Positions 1 to 14,200 of a DNA stretch of 64,000 bases are shown here, piece after piece (positions within the stretch are counted from its first letter, which is position 1; each line of letters opens with the position of its first letter). The DNA is from Aedes albopictus (Eukaryota > Arthropoda > Insecta > Diptera > Culicidae): contig NC_085136.1 of assembly GCF_035046485.1 (NCBI RefSeq), positions 224,506,853-224,570,852 on the forward strand. The letters are read 5' to 3'. The notes under the pieces are model-generated. The model was not told the DNA's origin. It worked only from the letters and a program-made list of their open reading frames with translations, and made no database searches. The translations under genes and the position numbers were made by a program.

Positions 1-786
1 AGATAATATATATCTTTTTCCAGCATTCGAAAGAAGAAATATTGTTTTAAACATATCAAAAAATTAGAGGTGTTATTTCTGTAACTAAAGAAAAAAAAAA
101 TAGTTGAAAAGTGCCTATTTTTTTCTAGAAAATCGTCTATATCTTTTGAACGGAATGACGTAGCAACATTTTCCGCGCACAATAAGGCTGACACAAATTT
201 CGATTTTCTCTAATGTCACCACCCCTCGGAAAATTTTGGTCGGTATTTGACATATTGAGGGGGGACACAAATAAATTATTCATGAATTAAAAATTTTTGA
301 ACTGAAATTAGAGTTGTCGAGGAAATTTCTGAACAAATCCGATGAGTTCTACGATTTTGCCTAATTGTTTGGGTAATTTTTCATCAAATCCATTTATTAT
401 TTATTATACCCCCCCTTAACGAGTCAACGAGCAAAGTGACAAAAGAAGAAAATGAGGTTTGTTCCGGCCTAATGTACGTTTTTAAAAGCTTTAAAAGTTT
501 CTTTGACGACTTTGATGAGAAAATTGAAACAAAAAAGATAGAGCGATAAAACGAGTTGTTCAACCGTCACCCTATGAAAACTATGGGAAAATGCTTCAAA
601 TTTTGTCAAAACAGTTGCGCGGAGAGTGTTGCTACGTTATTCCGTTCAAAAGATATTGTTGATTTTATAGAAAAAATAGGCACTTTTCAACTTTTTTTTT
701 TCTTGAGTTACAGAAATAACACATCTCTATTTTTTTGAGGTTTTATAACAATCTTTCTTCTTTTGAATGCTTGAAAAAGATATTTC
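1..786. mobile_element. Foldback or MITE-like inverted-repeat element
   Basis: The segments at about 12-182 and 614-786 are imperfect inverted repeats of each other. Both carry the same words in opposite orientation, for example TATCTTTTGAACGGAAT, AGTTGAAAAGTGCCTATT and GTTATTTCTGTAACT. The middle (about 190-610) is AT-rich with no credible coding sequence. This is the structure of a non-autonomous DNA element with long terminal inverted repeats. The left edge may be cut by the window start, so no target duplication could be read. Confidence 0.6.
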
Positions 787-925
787 AAATCTCTGCCCCA
801 ACCCGAAGACACTCATTTGAAGGTGCTGAATGAACTCTCCTCGTAAATCTGGGTCCTGACCCACTGTGCAGTGGAAACAGAATTCTGTCTCTATTTTCTT
901 GATTGTTCTTCTTCCTTTTTTCATG

Positions 926-1014
926 AAAGTGATTGATTTGTGCGTAAAGATTGAACAAGTGATTTTTATCATTCAAATCACTTATTCAATCTTTACGCAC
1001 AAATCAATCACTTT
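926..1014. repeat. Near-perfect 40-bp inverted repeat (long hairpin)
   Basis: The arms 926-965 and 975-1014 are inverted repeats with a single mismatch over 40 positions and a 9-nt spacer. Each arm begins AAAGTGATTGATTTGTGCG. It lies about 0.5 kb beyond the likely polyadenylation site of the protease gene. It could be a tiny palindromic MITE or a small-RNA hairpin; the sequence alone does not decide. Confidence 0.8.
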
Positions 1015-1519
1015 TGGTTATTTGGGTACCCCTAACCTCATCCTATCCGATATATCGTTCCTACTGCGCAAATTTTATACAAGAGAATATCTTACCTGAT
1101 TTCTGCAAAATAAGTGCCAATCGATGTGACTAAACATCCAAAACCTCAGACAAATCATATTATTTTCCCATTGCAAGAAGAAAATCATCTCTCATCCCCA
1201 CGTCACGATGCATTTAGTGAGCAATTCTTTAGGGTCAATCAATTTCCCGTCTAAATTATGTCTGCTGATACCGTTACCACGCTATGCTTTCGGATTGGGG
1301 TGCTCCAGCCTTCAGATGATGCGGGAATGAGCCAAACGCTAGCAAAAGTTGAAAGAAACGTTGACGCTTGTTTTCATTTCGTTGTTCTTTTGTTTTATTC
1401 ATACACAGTAGTTCTATAAATTAATTCGGTTACTTATATAGCTTAACGTTACTCCACTGCTTTTCGCTCTTTCGATTCACTTCGTAAAGTCTTTTCGTGT
1501 TTCAAGTTGCAACTTACGT

Positions 1520-1525
1520 TTTATT
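1520..1525 (-). terminator. Candidate polyadenylation signal of the protease gene
   Basis: The complement reads AATAAA about 300 nt downstream of the protease stop codon. Another AATAAA lies at the complement of 1394-1399. Either could direct 3' end formation. This is positional inference only. Confidence 0.4.
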
Positions 1526-1827
1526 CGTTTCGTTCCACATCGTTATTCTATACTAAATACGCACATTGGCTTCGCTGGTTAAACTCGACAGAGGGTCGTA
1601 GAGCGGTTCCCGGTTTGAGAGAGCTGGTCGTTTGTCTTCCCGGCCCGAAACTAGGTGCGCTGCACTTCATTAGTTCTAGTTACAAAAATTTACACCGAGT
1701 AACAGACTCATCATTTTACTGTTACCGTTCAACACAATTGCTTTTAAATTCCACAAAAATAGCACACATTTTTTCCCTAGAATCACTCTACAACCCAAGT
1801 GTGACACCCGGTTTGTCACCTCAGGTC

Positions 1828-2216
1828 TCATTCATTACAGAAGCATCCGTCGTTGGAATTTTCTTTGATCCAGTCCAGATACTGGGTCACCCTGGTGTAA
1901 ACTCCCGGATAGTACGGCCGGGCGCAACCGTTGCCCCAGGACACTACTCCAATCAGTTCGTATCGCTTGTCGGGCCGCTCGGCAACCAGTGGACCACCGC
2001 TGTCCCCTTGGCAGGAATCCTTCTTGCCCACTCCCAGATATCCGGCGCACATCATGTTGTCGGTGATCATCGACGAGGTGTAGTTGGTCTCGCTGCTGCA
2101 CACATCGTTGGAAATGACGGGCACTTCAACCTCCTGCAGAATGCACGAGGGCTTGCCGTCCTCCTTCAGGGTACCCCAACCGGTTGCCAGTCCGTTCGTT
2201 CCGACATACGTTTTCG
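1828..2216 (-). CDS. Serine protease, last coding exon (catalytic Ser)
   Basis: The exon starts after a CAG acceptor (complement of 2217-2219) preceded by a T-rich tract, and ends at a TGA stop at 1828-1830. It encodes about 128 residues starting AKTYVGTNGLATGWG and ending DGCFCNE. It carries the GDSGGP active-site serine motif, the S1 Asp six residues before it, the SWGNGCARPYYPGVYTRV region and the closing helix DWIKEN. Reading frames on the opposite strand here are shadows. Its 3' UTR runs toward about 1520. Confidence 0.92.
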
Positions 2217-5200
2217 CTGAAATGGAAAAAAAAAGAAAGGAAGAGCAAATTAGTTTTCGTTTCAAAGGTGTTGGCCAGAAGAGAATAACATAACAGTGAA
2301 ATATAATGTGTCATCAACACTGTCGCCGGGACGCGCCCGTTGTGGAATGCGTGTGCGGAATTTCAAACGAGAATACCCCAGAATGTGTGTCACTTTTGTT
2401 TGATGGTCAGGTGAAAGTAATGACACTGCTTCTGGGTGTTCATAATCATGTGTTTCAATGGACTACCCGCTTTGCGCGCAGCCACAGTTGATCAGCAGGA
2501 GTAAATCAATTTATATGGCGAAATGCATCTAATCTTGAATTACTTGAAATACAAAGCTTTTCCCGAAAAAATATTTGGTAGGCTTAATAGTGGTCACCAT
2601 TGTGCACAACCACTACCAAATATTTTTTCGAATAATGTGTTCCGCTTTGAAGAATTTGCCTTTAGATGGTATTCGCCATACAATATTTTTGCGATTTACT
2701 TTTAGCGATTTTTCGCGCATAGAAGCTAGCGCCACATTGGTCGATGCGGAGAGTAGGAAAATAGCCGATGTAGTTAATTCATTGCGAAATAAAAATAATA
2801 ATTTTTGCATGAATGTTTGAAATTATTTTCAGAATAAGCTTATGCGAATACGAATAGTTGGTGACTAAATGGACCAAAGTGGTGAACGTTCGTGTATTCA
2901 GAAAGACCATGCTGAGGGTGACGGGTTCGAATCTCGGTCGATCCAAGAACTTATCGATATGGAAATCCTTGGACATAGTGTGTCTCACGATATACTCATG
3001 CAAAATTGTCATTGGCGGAGAATGCTCTCAGTTAATAACTGTGGAAGTGCTCATAGATCTGCTGAGAAAAATACTTTGTACCAATTGGAATGAGATATAA
3101 GAATAGTGTCAATTATCATTAACTTGGACTTTTTGAACACCTATGAATATAAGGAAATCGAAATAGATATTGGTCCGTTGAATTCCAACTATGTATTTGC
3201 ATTTGCTGACCGATCCATCAGAAAATGAAGAAAGCAGTTCTGGATCTGACAAACTCTCGATAAAAGCATAAGTAATTCCTTGCAGTCTCTAATGAACTAT
3301 CTGTCGTGACCGCTGCGGCCTTTCTTACAGCCACAAAACCGATCACAGAAAGTAAAACTCCTTAAAACTGCTATATGGTGGACTGATGTGGCATAGTTGA
3401 ATCAAAGCTGGTTACTCAAGGTTTCCCAATTTCAGCGCTCGTATACTGGCACGCCCCCATGGAAGTGGCTTCAATATTGCGTCTAATTAAGAATTATTCT
3501 TGGCAAGCACCTCCATGAAATAGTTTTATACTTCTTAATCACTATTTTTTGTGATCATCGCAGAAGTAGCATTCTTGCAGAACCATACAATCAGTAAGAA
3601 TTCCTCTAAAGATTACCCTAAAAATTCTTTTAAACACCACTAGAGGTTATCGGGTTCATCAATTTTTTTCCAGAATCTTAATTAAACGAAGATTCTTGGA
3701 GGATTTCCTAGAATGATTTCATGTATTTGTAAATTTCTCCAAGAATTCCTTCTGAAATTCTTTGAGGAATTTCTCCTCATACATTTTAGCAAGGAAAAAA
3801 AATATTTTTTTTTCGGAAAAAATCGTACCCGTTTGGAAACTAAAAACATTTTTAAATATTCTGATCGTTCAAGGACACGACACATAAATAGCGAACACTA
3901 AAATAAAAATTGGTAGAAATCGGTTGAGAACTGTTTTCGCAATCGTAATCACCGCGTCGACGTTTTTAGAAAAACATACTTCCGAGATAATCGCGTTTAA
4001 AGTTTAAAGTTTGCGCTACGCGTCCATAAGGGAGCGAGACGCAAAACGCTATATCTTTGCTTGTACTGACTGCTTGGATCTCTATGAAAATTTGACACAG
4101 CATTCTTAAGACCCCATACTTTAAGATAAAAGAATAAAAAAATGATTTTGTGCTCTACCTCAACATATATAACCCCTTAATGGGATTACGGGGAATTCAG
4201 GGGCATTTCAATAGAAATTAGGAGGTTCAGGAACGTTTCAAGGGGCTTTAAGGGCAATTCAGGGGATCTCAGGAGCCTTTGAAAGACGTTACAAGGGGTT
4301 TGAGGGGCGTTTCACTGAATTTCAGAGAATTTAAGGGGGTTTCAGGAATATTTTAAGGGCGTTCCTAGAGTGTTTGAGGGCGTTTGAAAGCATTTTAGGG
4401 GCGTTTCTAGAGGTTTTCAGGTGCGTTTCAGGGGATTAACGCACCTCAGACACTCAGAAACCCACGAAATTTCCTCCGTAATGCTTTCGTAACGCCTTCG
4501 AATCCCACTGAAAATGCTCTGAAACTTCCTGAAATGCCTACAAAATCCCCCTAAAACCCCCTCGGACCCCATGTAACGTACCTGCGACGCTCCGAAACCA
4601 CTGAAAACTCCTCCGTAACGCCTCTGAATCCCGCCGATAATGCTCTGAAACTTCCTCAAATGCCTCCAAAATATCCCTAAAATCCCCTCGGACGCAATGT
4701 AACAAATCTTAACCCCCAAAACGCCTGCCTAACGCCTCCAAATCCCTCTAAGAGTCACTCGGACCCCATGTAACGCACGTGAGACCCTCGGAAATCCTCG
4801 AAAACGTACCTGTTAAGCCTCCAAAACCCCCTGAAACACTTCTGAGATTGCCAATTGCCTCTGAATCTCGCTGGGACCGCCTGAGACACATCTGAGATCT
4901 CCTGGTATCCACTCTGAAACCCATTGGGACCGCCTTGAAACACCCCTGAGATCTCCTGGTACCTCGCGGAAACCTCTTTTATGCAGGGCATACAAGTGCA
5001 TAAAAATAACATACATAAGTTGAAGTCCTAGTTCACCTCCACCTTAAATTCCCCTCCGGTACCACCATGCAGTATTTCTTCGGAGGGGAGGCGTTATGTG
5101 CCTTGTGCACCATCACCAATTCGTTATCCTAGTTTTCTTCATGCTATGCGCACCGCTTCATTAGTATGCTGTTAATATTACAGTATCGCCACTAAGCGAC

Positions 5201-8200
5201 ATACATGCTATTTTTGAAATTTGTTATTCTATTCGTTCTTAGCCTTTCGGCTCCTGTTAGCTTGTTATTGCTTAACGTACCGCCATTGAGCGGCAAACTC
5301 TATGTTAGTACCACAAATTTGTTATTCTAAAGCTACGCTGAGTTCATCGGCTCCTACTGATGTGCCCCGAAGAACGATGCCCTCCCGGTGCCGCCCGAGT
5401 GCCAATCAGCACTCGAGGTTTCCGCGCACGACTCGGATAGTCCCCGACGGTGGATATATCCTACCCGACGAAGAGTTTCCCGACACTGAAACTTCTCCCG
5501 CAACCGACTTACCGGGCAGATGCCAAGGTCAGTCCTGCGATTCCGGTTGGAGACGGCTTCCGGTTCACAGGCGCCCTGACGACCATGCTCCGGTGCTTCT
5601 TCCCGATCGCTCTACTCTGACAGTCCCCGGCGGTGGATCTGTATTACTCCGACAGAGAAGTCCCCGACGAAAGACGTTCTCCCGTTACCGCCCGTGTGCC
5701 ATTGAGCACAATGACTTCACGCGCACTACACGCGCACTACTCGGATACTCCCCGGCAGTGGATCTATCCTACTCCGACAGAGAGTTCCCCGACGTAGGAA
5801 GTTCTCCCGAATACCGACCGAGAGCCAGTAAGCTCCACACCTTAATCGCTCACGACTTGCCCCGTGTGTGTGTGTATGTATGTGTGTGCGTGTGTATGTG
5901 TGTATGTGTACAAAAATGTCACCTCACTTTTGGATAGTAAATATCATCCGATTTCAACGCTTTTGTTTTCAATCAACGCGGAATATTGTCCCATTGTTTC
6001 CTATTGAAAATGGTTTGAATCGGTCCAGCCGTTCCGGAGTTATGGCCATTTAGGTGTTCCGGACCGGTACCCCAGGAAGGGGCCAGATATGAAATTGCAA
6101 CAAACCCATGCATGCGACTCATCTAACCACGGCATTTTCGATTATCTGACGAACGGTAAGCAGGAAAATAGTCGCAGATTATATCTGAACCGGTAGTGTT
6201 CCGGAACCGGTTCTGGGTGTCCCGCCGGAAGTGGCCAAATATAAAAGTGAACCAAACCCATGCATGCGATACATCAAATTGCAGCTTTTAGTATAACCTG
6301 ATGAACGGTAGACAGGAAAATAGTCTCGGACCATATCTAAACCGGTAGCATACCGGAACTGGTTCCGGGCGTCCCACTGTAAGTGGCCAAATGTAAAAGT
6401 GAAACAAACCCATGCATACGACACATCAAATCACCGCTTTTTATGTAACCTGATGAATGATTAACAGGAAAATAGTCTCAGACCATATCTGATCCGGTAG
6501 TGTTCCGGAACCGGTTCCGGGTATCCCGCCGGAAGCGACCAAATATAAAGTGAACCAAACCCATGCATGCGACACATAAAATCGCAGCTTTTTCTATAAC
6601 CTGATGAACGATAAATAGGAAAATAGTCGCAGACTATATCTGAACCGGTAGTGTTGCAGAACCGGTTCCTGGTGTCCCGCCGGAAGTGACCTAATTCATA
6701 CATGCGACACATCAAATCATGGCCTTTTCGATAACTTGTACGATCAGCAAGAAAATAAGCTATGCCCACATTAAAAACTACTGATAGTGTTCCGGAATCG
6801 ATTTGAGGTATCTCGCTGAAAGTAGCCGAATGTAAAAGAGAACCAAAAAAATATTCGCGACACATCAAATGGCTTTTAGTTATCCTGATGAACGGTTACC
6901 AAGAAAAAATATCTCAGATCATGCTTGGGAAAACTAGTAGTGTCCCGGAATCGGTTCCCGGTGTCCCTCTGGATGTGATCAAATGTAGAAGGGAACCCAA
7001 CTCCATGCATGCGCTTCATCAAACCGTGTTTTTTTCGATAAGCTGATGAAAGGTTTTCAAGAAAACCAGCTCAGATTACGTTAGAGACCACCGATAGTAT
7101 TCCACAACCGGTTTCAGGTGTTTCGCCGGAATTGGTCAAATGTAAAAATGAACCATGTAAATTTTCCGGAACCGGTTAAGGGTGTCCCACTGGAAGTGGA
7201 CATACATAAAAGTGAATCAAACCCATGCTTGCGGTACATCAAAACGCTTTTTTGTCAGTAACCTGATGCATGGATGATAAGAAATTATTTAGGCAGTGTT
7301 TTTAGTTCCGGGTAACCTGATTAACAGTTTTCATAAACTCAGATCACATTTGAATATACCGGTAGTGTTACGGAATCATTTCCGAGGGTCTCGTAAGCAA
7401 TACAAAATATACTCAGATTACATAAGAGGCTATCGGTGGTGTTGCAGAAGCAGCGTTGGGTGCTTTAGCGAAATTACGGAAGTGAACTGAATGAATGCGA
7501 GCGATAGATATGTGTAAGAGAGTCAAAAATCTAAAAAAAAACTAAAGCGATCTCATCAAATCACACCATTTTAGATTCCTGAGACGTAAATTTACAGTAG
7601 GATGGATCAACGTTGTATGGAAAAATTAAAATTCAAGCGCATCATCCCGGAACATTCTCTTCAATCTTTATTTGCGACTAAAATTACTACGCAAAATTTT
7701 GATGCGGCTGGAGGGCGAGCTCTGTAATGTGATTGATATTTGAATGTGATATAGCATTGGCAATTCAAATTACTACATTACAAATTCTACATGAATTTTG
7801 CAACCAATGATAATAAAATATAGCAGATAAAACATTGTCAAAGTGTTCTGTGGAAAAAGTTTAATCCTGGCTAGTAATTGTCATCCTGGTATGAATCAGC
7901 CTCCAGTGAAGGTGGTCAAGCAGGCAACTGAAAGGACTGATACTTTCAGCTCTGCCCATACGTTGAATACAACGTCGGAATAAGTGCCCCAATTCGATGA
8001 TGACCTTGATAAAATTCTTGATTTTCTAAATAAAGTATTCTCATGATTCAGAAATTCGTAGGTGGTACAGTCCCAGATCGCTGTTATGAGCATTTCCCCC
8101 TTCTCGTCCAATACCAAAGCACAGAGATTTGGGGCTGATCACTGACTCTAAGGCAAGATTGATTGCGTCGACGGAAAGATCATGAGTACATATTTAACGA

Positions 8201-11200
8201 GAAAGGCACTATCACCACTAGGTGGATAAATCTGGGTTTTTTCCATAATTTTGGGACACCTATCAGTCGATCTTCAGTACCGTAAACCGGGGTGAAATTG
8301 ATCAGCGGGGTGAAACTGATCAATGATCATTCGGGTACTATATCGTATTTCCAATTCCCCTCCAATTTCAAAATTTAATTTCGCATTTAATGAATAAAAT
8401 CCACTAGTTTCAATCTTTTAAATGCGTTATTCGGTTTTAGGAGAGCAAAATTAAGCGGAGAAGGATATTTTCCTTTCCAACCGATGCTTAATTGTGTACT
8501 GATCATTTTAAGAGTTATTTAAATTAAAGTTTAAATTTGTTGAACATAATTCTGTCACATGGTTCCATGGAGATCCACGGTACTGGTTTTACAGAAATTC
8601 TTTTGGCAAAATTTAAATTGTCCCTGATGTTATCCGCAAAAGTTGTTTCAAAGTGATCAATTTGACCCCGAGTTACGGTATTCAGAATTCTTCATGCAGA
8701 AGGTTTAAGCTGAAAGAAGCCTTAACGCCGAGCAATGCATATCCATAATGCTGATATCTCAAAATATTGCGAGGAGCTGTCGTTCCAGTGGGATCTTCCT
8801 AATTTAATATTTTTGGATGAAGATGCGTTTCGATAGTTGAGACATGCTGCGGAATAGAGAGCATGGATTTGTTGGGAAAAAGTTAATTTTCCGAGGTGAG
8901 TTCCGTCGTCGTCCGCGAGTATCAACTCTTTGTTTTCTAGTTTAAGGTGGGCTTCTTGATTCATTCACACGGAAGATTTTTTTCGAATGCTAGTGAACGT
9001 TTGCACTTAGTTTTGGCAGTGTCGAGACATTTAATTCTGTTCGGGCGATGGACGGTGCAAGAATCTATTATGACAAATATTATACGAATCAAAATAAAAT
9101 CTACTTTGGCGACTACTTTTGCCCGCAATCAAAAATGCACGCGAGACTGTCGCCTAAGGAAACAGGCCTGTTTTCAAATTTTCCATCACAGGGCTCTTTG
9201 ATAATTCTGGGAAAAGGATCGCCACATGGCCGGGTGATGTGATGACTACTGCAACTGCACGTGCTTTTTGCACCGCGATTGAATTTCGACCAGCCTTGGA
9301 AAGTAGTCGCCATAACACTGTCCGACAAAAAAAAACTTTTGCCGTGATCAGAGACCCCATTAGTAGGGCATAAAAGCGCATGGAAAATGTAGAAAAATTA
9401 CATTTTCAAATCTGTTGGAGCACCCCTAGAAACTTTTTGAGATGAGTTTGAATTTTATTCATTTTTGAAGATTTAACACGAGCTTTAGAAACCATTATAA
9501 ACACTTTTGAAATACAATATCTTTGAAATGCAATTTTGTGCACCGCTGAAATTTTCACAGATCTGAGAAGTAACTTTAATAAATAACAAGTCAAAATTTC
9601 AGCCTATTACGACATTCCATTTCATTGATACATTTCCGGGAAGAATCAAATATGACTTATATAATACATATCCTTGAAGTTTTCTCTTAATTCAATCACA
9701 AAAAGCAAGCCCCTATCCTTATCTAATCATAACAAAATAAATATTTTACTTTGATGAGACTTAGAAATGCTACACTTATGATCTAAATAATTGAATTCAT
9801 ATTTTCGAGAAGAAAATCCGGTCGATCTTTCAAATTACCGACGTGGTAAGCCTGTGTAAAAAAAAATAAAATCTAATACATTAATATTTTGCTATCAGTA
9901 CAAAAAAAAAACGTTTCCGGTGATTTCGTGGGTCGTCTATATTCACTTAATGTTTTGAAGAACCTCCTTGCCATACCAAGGTGGTAAAATTGATAACTTT
10001 ATCGAATTAAACAAACCTATTTCAATACAATGAATTGAAGCTGGGATTGCGCAGAAAACATGGTTTAAGTTCACGACTGTTCAAAACAATACAACCCTAA
10101 AAAAATGCAAGCCAAAAATGAGATCATTCTCCATTTACCATTAGTAATCTTTGTTTTCATCACATTTTAGTTAGTTTCACAATACAGAATGTGTATGTTG
10201 GGGCATAGCCATTGAAGAAACTTTAATGAAATAAATTGAATTTGTCCTGTAGTAAAATATTTCCAATCTTAATTTCAAGCTCAATAATGTCCTCCACGAT
10301 TGTAAAATTGCTTTATAAGTTCCAGCGGCATAGGGTCTGGAACCATTTGGGCAGGATCACCTATTTTGGGCACTATGACTATGACTCAGTCAATTTAGAA
10401 CCGAATGACTTGATTTTTGAGACATGATCAGATACGCATAGTATCTAGCTATGTGCAACAATTCAAGTCAATCGGTTTGGAATTGACTGAGTTATAGCAG
10501 CAAGTGCCCAAAATAGGTGCTCCTGCTTAATGGTCCTAGACCATATTTGTTAATATGATGTTAAATACTATCTATCCAGAAGCACTAAGGCGAGTTGATA
10601 TAATTTATTTAGTCCAAATAGTTCAAATTTGTTTCAATGCAGAGGTCGTTGGAATTTGAATATATTTTCCGCATCGTATTAAAATTTTTAAGAACATGGA
10701 ACTGCTTGATATCCACCAGGCCAAGCAATCTGGAACGGTTACCTCGGTACACACCAAATCATTGAAAAGCATTCTCATCCATATGCGATATATGGATATT
10801 TAAATTTGGGCACGACTCGAAATTCGATCAAAACAAAATACTTCCTTGAATTAAGTGGACGAAGTGTATTTTGCCTGAATCGTGATCCTAATCCATCGCA
10901 TTCAAAATCGCAGTTTATGGGTATTTAAACATGATTATGAAAGTAACATTTGATGTCAAATGTTACAATAAACTTTGTTCATTTTCATAAGCGACAAAAA
11001 AGTTTTTGAAAACTGCAATTAGAACATTTAATTTATTTGGAAACAATTTTCCTTAAAACACTCATGCTGACTTCAATGAATTATTCTAACTTTCTTCCTG
11101 TGAATCCTTTGTAATCATATCCTAAAATTTCTCGTATAGCTTTCCAGAATCATACTTAGGTAAACCAGAAGTTTGAAATACAATTTTTATCTTCTTCAGT

Positions 11201-14200
11201 CAGAGGCTGAAAAATACATTAACACTAGAAAACGTACTTCACATCTAGTGACCTAGTGAAGAACTTGTAAAGAAACGTTTTCTCCTACTGGAGCGGAAAT
11301 CCATCCAATATTCCGAGGCGTTCGAAGTATCCGAAAAACTGACGCTGCACGGCATTAGCGCATAGAAGTTTTTTAAGTGGATATGAATATGGGCGTGCTT
11401 TATGGGATTAGATTAAAAAAAAAACCTAAAAGATTTTCACTATATAAGTCAGAATTAAGCCTAATATTAATATGTATCAATGAAACGGAATGTCGTAATA
11501 GGTAGAAATTTTGACTAGTTATTTATCAAAGTTGCTTCTCAGATCCGTGAAAATTTTAGCGGTGCACAAAACTGCATTTCAAAGATATTGTATTTCAAAT
11601 GTGTTTATGATGATTTCTAAAGCTCTTGTTGAACCTTCAAAAATGAATAAAATTCAAACTCATCTCAATAAGTTTCTAGGGGTGCTCCAACAGATATGAA
11701 AATGTCATTTTTCTACATTTTCCATGCGCTTTTATGCCCTACTAATGGGGTCTCTGATCACGGCAAAAGTTTTTTTTTGTCGGACAGTGTAATTGTGATT
11801 TTCATGCAACGCACAATATATCACTTAAACGATATTTGTAGCCGTCACTTCAAAAAAAAAATAGTTCTGAAGTTCTCAAAGCGATTGATGGTGACGGTGA
11901 GGCTTTGCATAGCTTCAAACATTATAACTGTACCAAAATCATTGGAAAGTGTGGATATAGCGAAGGTGGAAATTTTGATCCAAAAGTTGGGCTCACCCAA
12001 CCTTTGGACAACTTTGAATGTTGTTCTGAGTTCGATTGTAAAGGAGTAAGGAAATCACTCAAAGGGGTTTTCCCTCTTTCAAAATTTTAATAACTCGATT
12101 GTAAAGATGTGATCTGATAATATTATTGGAACACGAATAAATTGATGTTAAATCGGTTCTATTGATTTATTTTGAGTACCTAATAAATACTTTAAAATCT
12201 AAAAATTAGAATAAAGGTGTTTTGTCGAATGCTGTTTTAAATGTTATTTTACATATGGTAATTTTGGCATACATATAGTAAAGATGTGCCATGAATAGTT
12301 ACGGTTTCTCACGAATGATCAACGGCGTCTGCATCTGTCACAAGGCTATCCAATGTTCGACTAAGGTCACTCTCTACGGCGCATGTGAGCGTTGCATTGA
12401 CGTCAACATTTCGTGGTAGCTTTTCAGCTGAATTTCCATTTCGGAGACTCGTTATTCAATCTGGTTGGCTGTTGCGGACAACTAACAGAGAGCTCTCGTA
12501 GTTCTTTAAGGGGGGGGTTGTGGTTCTCAAACCATGCTAAGAACCATCCCCGCGCGGTAAAACCCCCGCGTGCAAACTTTCACGTCAGTAGTTTTTTTAA
12601 TCCTGAACAATGAATTCTGGGCTTGTCATTGACAATGTCTGCTATTTGTGCCATAGTAGTGATAACATTTTCAACTACAAGATGTCGGTTTTACACGGGG
12701 GATTGGATATGGGTTTGATGATTGATGATTTGATGATGATGATGATTGTTCATCTCTCAACACAATGACACGTATTCGAATACATGATATGCTTGATAGA
12801 TGTATCTTTGTGTTCGGTAGATCTATGTATAACGTATCAAATAGTTCAACAAATTATGTCGACACCAATGTAGGTATCACTAAGTATGTATTGTTCTTTC
12901 CGCGTTGTCTAGTCGGAACTAAAAGAAGTGTTTCGTCAGTGAAGATTTCGTCCATCCGAGTTTGTCAGAGGATTTCGTTGATTTTCAGATTTAAGTGTAT
13001 TGCGATCATTCACTTCGATACCTGTGTAAAAATCATTTTTAAGTGTCTTAGTAATTGTAGTTTTCAGAACTAAAGCTTTCGTTTTTTTTTTTAGAAATGC
13101 ACTTCAGGATCTGGATGAGATTTTACTCATCAAATGATGATGAAAACGCCACGAGTTTAGACACCACCGTGGCGTTTATGACGTGATGCAAATATCAGTT
13201 TAAAATAATTCTGCCTTGGTATTGGAAAACCGCAAACGTGTGACAACAACGCCTAAGCCTAATCTGGACAAAAGATCCAGAAATGAGATGCTAATTATCA
13301 ACATCACCACGGAAAATTCTAAGAGTGATGATGATTTCGTGAAAAAATCTGCTCAACAGCTTGTCAGTTCTGCAAGACGATGTGCCACTGAGGATCATCA
13401 ACCGAAATTGAATTATTTTTGGTTTGCTCAAGGCGAGCTCTGCATCGAAGTCGCTGATGTCGCCAGCCTTTCTTGTGAGAAAAATGCTCTGGAAAAATTA
13501 TGGTGCACCTTCGATCGGAAACATCTTGTTAAAGACGACGCCCCATCGCCCCCTCTAAAGCGTATATGATTGAAACAGTTAGTTCCACATTATGTACCAG
13601 GCCGCCTGGTTTATAAGGGTGTGATGAAAAATATTTGTCACCTGAACCCAAACCTCAAGTGGAGGTTTATAACCATCAACTCTCATCCAAAGGCAGGATA
13701 AATGTACCTGATCCTTGGATTGGATTCTGAATCTGTTCAGGATCTCCAGAGTTGCCATTTCATTTTTTTCATCGTTTTTGCCTAGTTTGCCTATGAGAAG
13801 AAAAAAGTGGTCTAATGGCAATGAATCATAACCAACCGATCTTCATTGAGTCTAAACCAAATGAATTGATTCTAATGAAGTAAAATGAACTGTATTTCTA
13901 TATGAAAGTCTATGTTTGTTATTTAAAATCGGATGATGATAATGTCTTTTCTTCAAAAGCATATGGTTTTTGTATGGGACGGTTTACCGCCAGTAAAAAG
14001 TCGAATCAAGTACAAGACACTGAAGATGACCTTACAGTTGAGGTCAAAATACGTATCTGTCAAAGGATGCAAATTCTTAGTGGAATTCATAGGAGCAGTA
14101 CTTAACACGATTTTCTTTTTACTTACAGATATTCCCCTAAAAAGCCCAGGTTCATCATCATCGGTTTACTGTCGCCGTGGGGTGATTACGGGTTAAAACC

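Noticed and set aside
1507..2220. 237-codon plus-strand open frame
   Set aside because: It is the antisense shadow of the protease last exon and its 3' UTR; the minus strand gives the conserved catalytic motifs.
13216..13569. Endogenous viral element candidate
   Set aside because: The open frame shows no viral motif I can name and no flanking viral sequence; kept only as an unrecognised frame.
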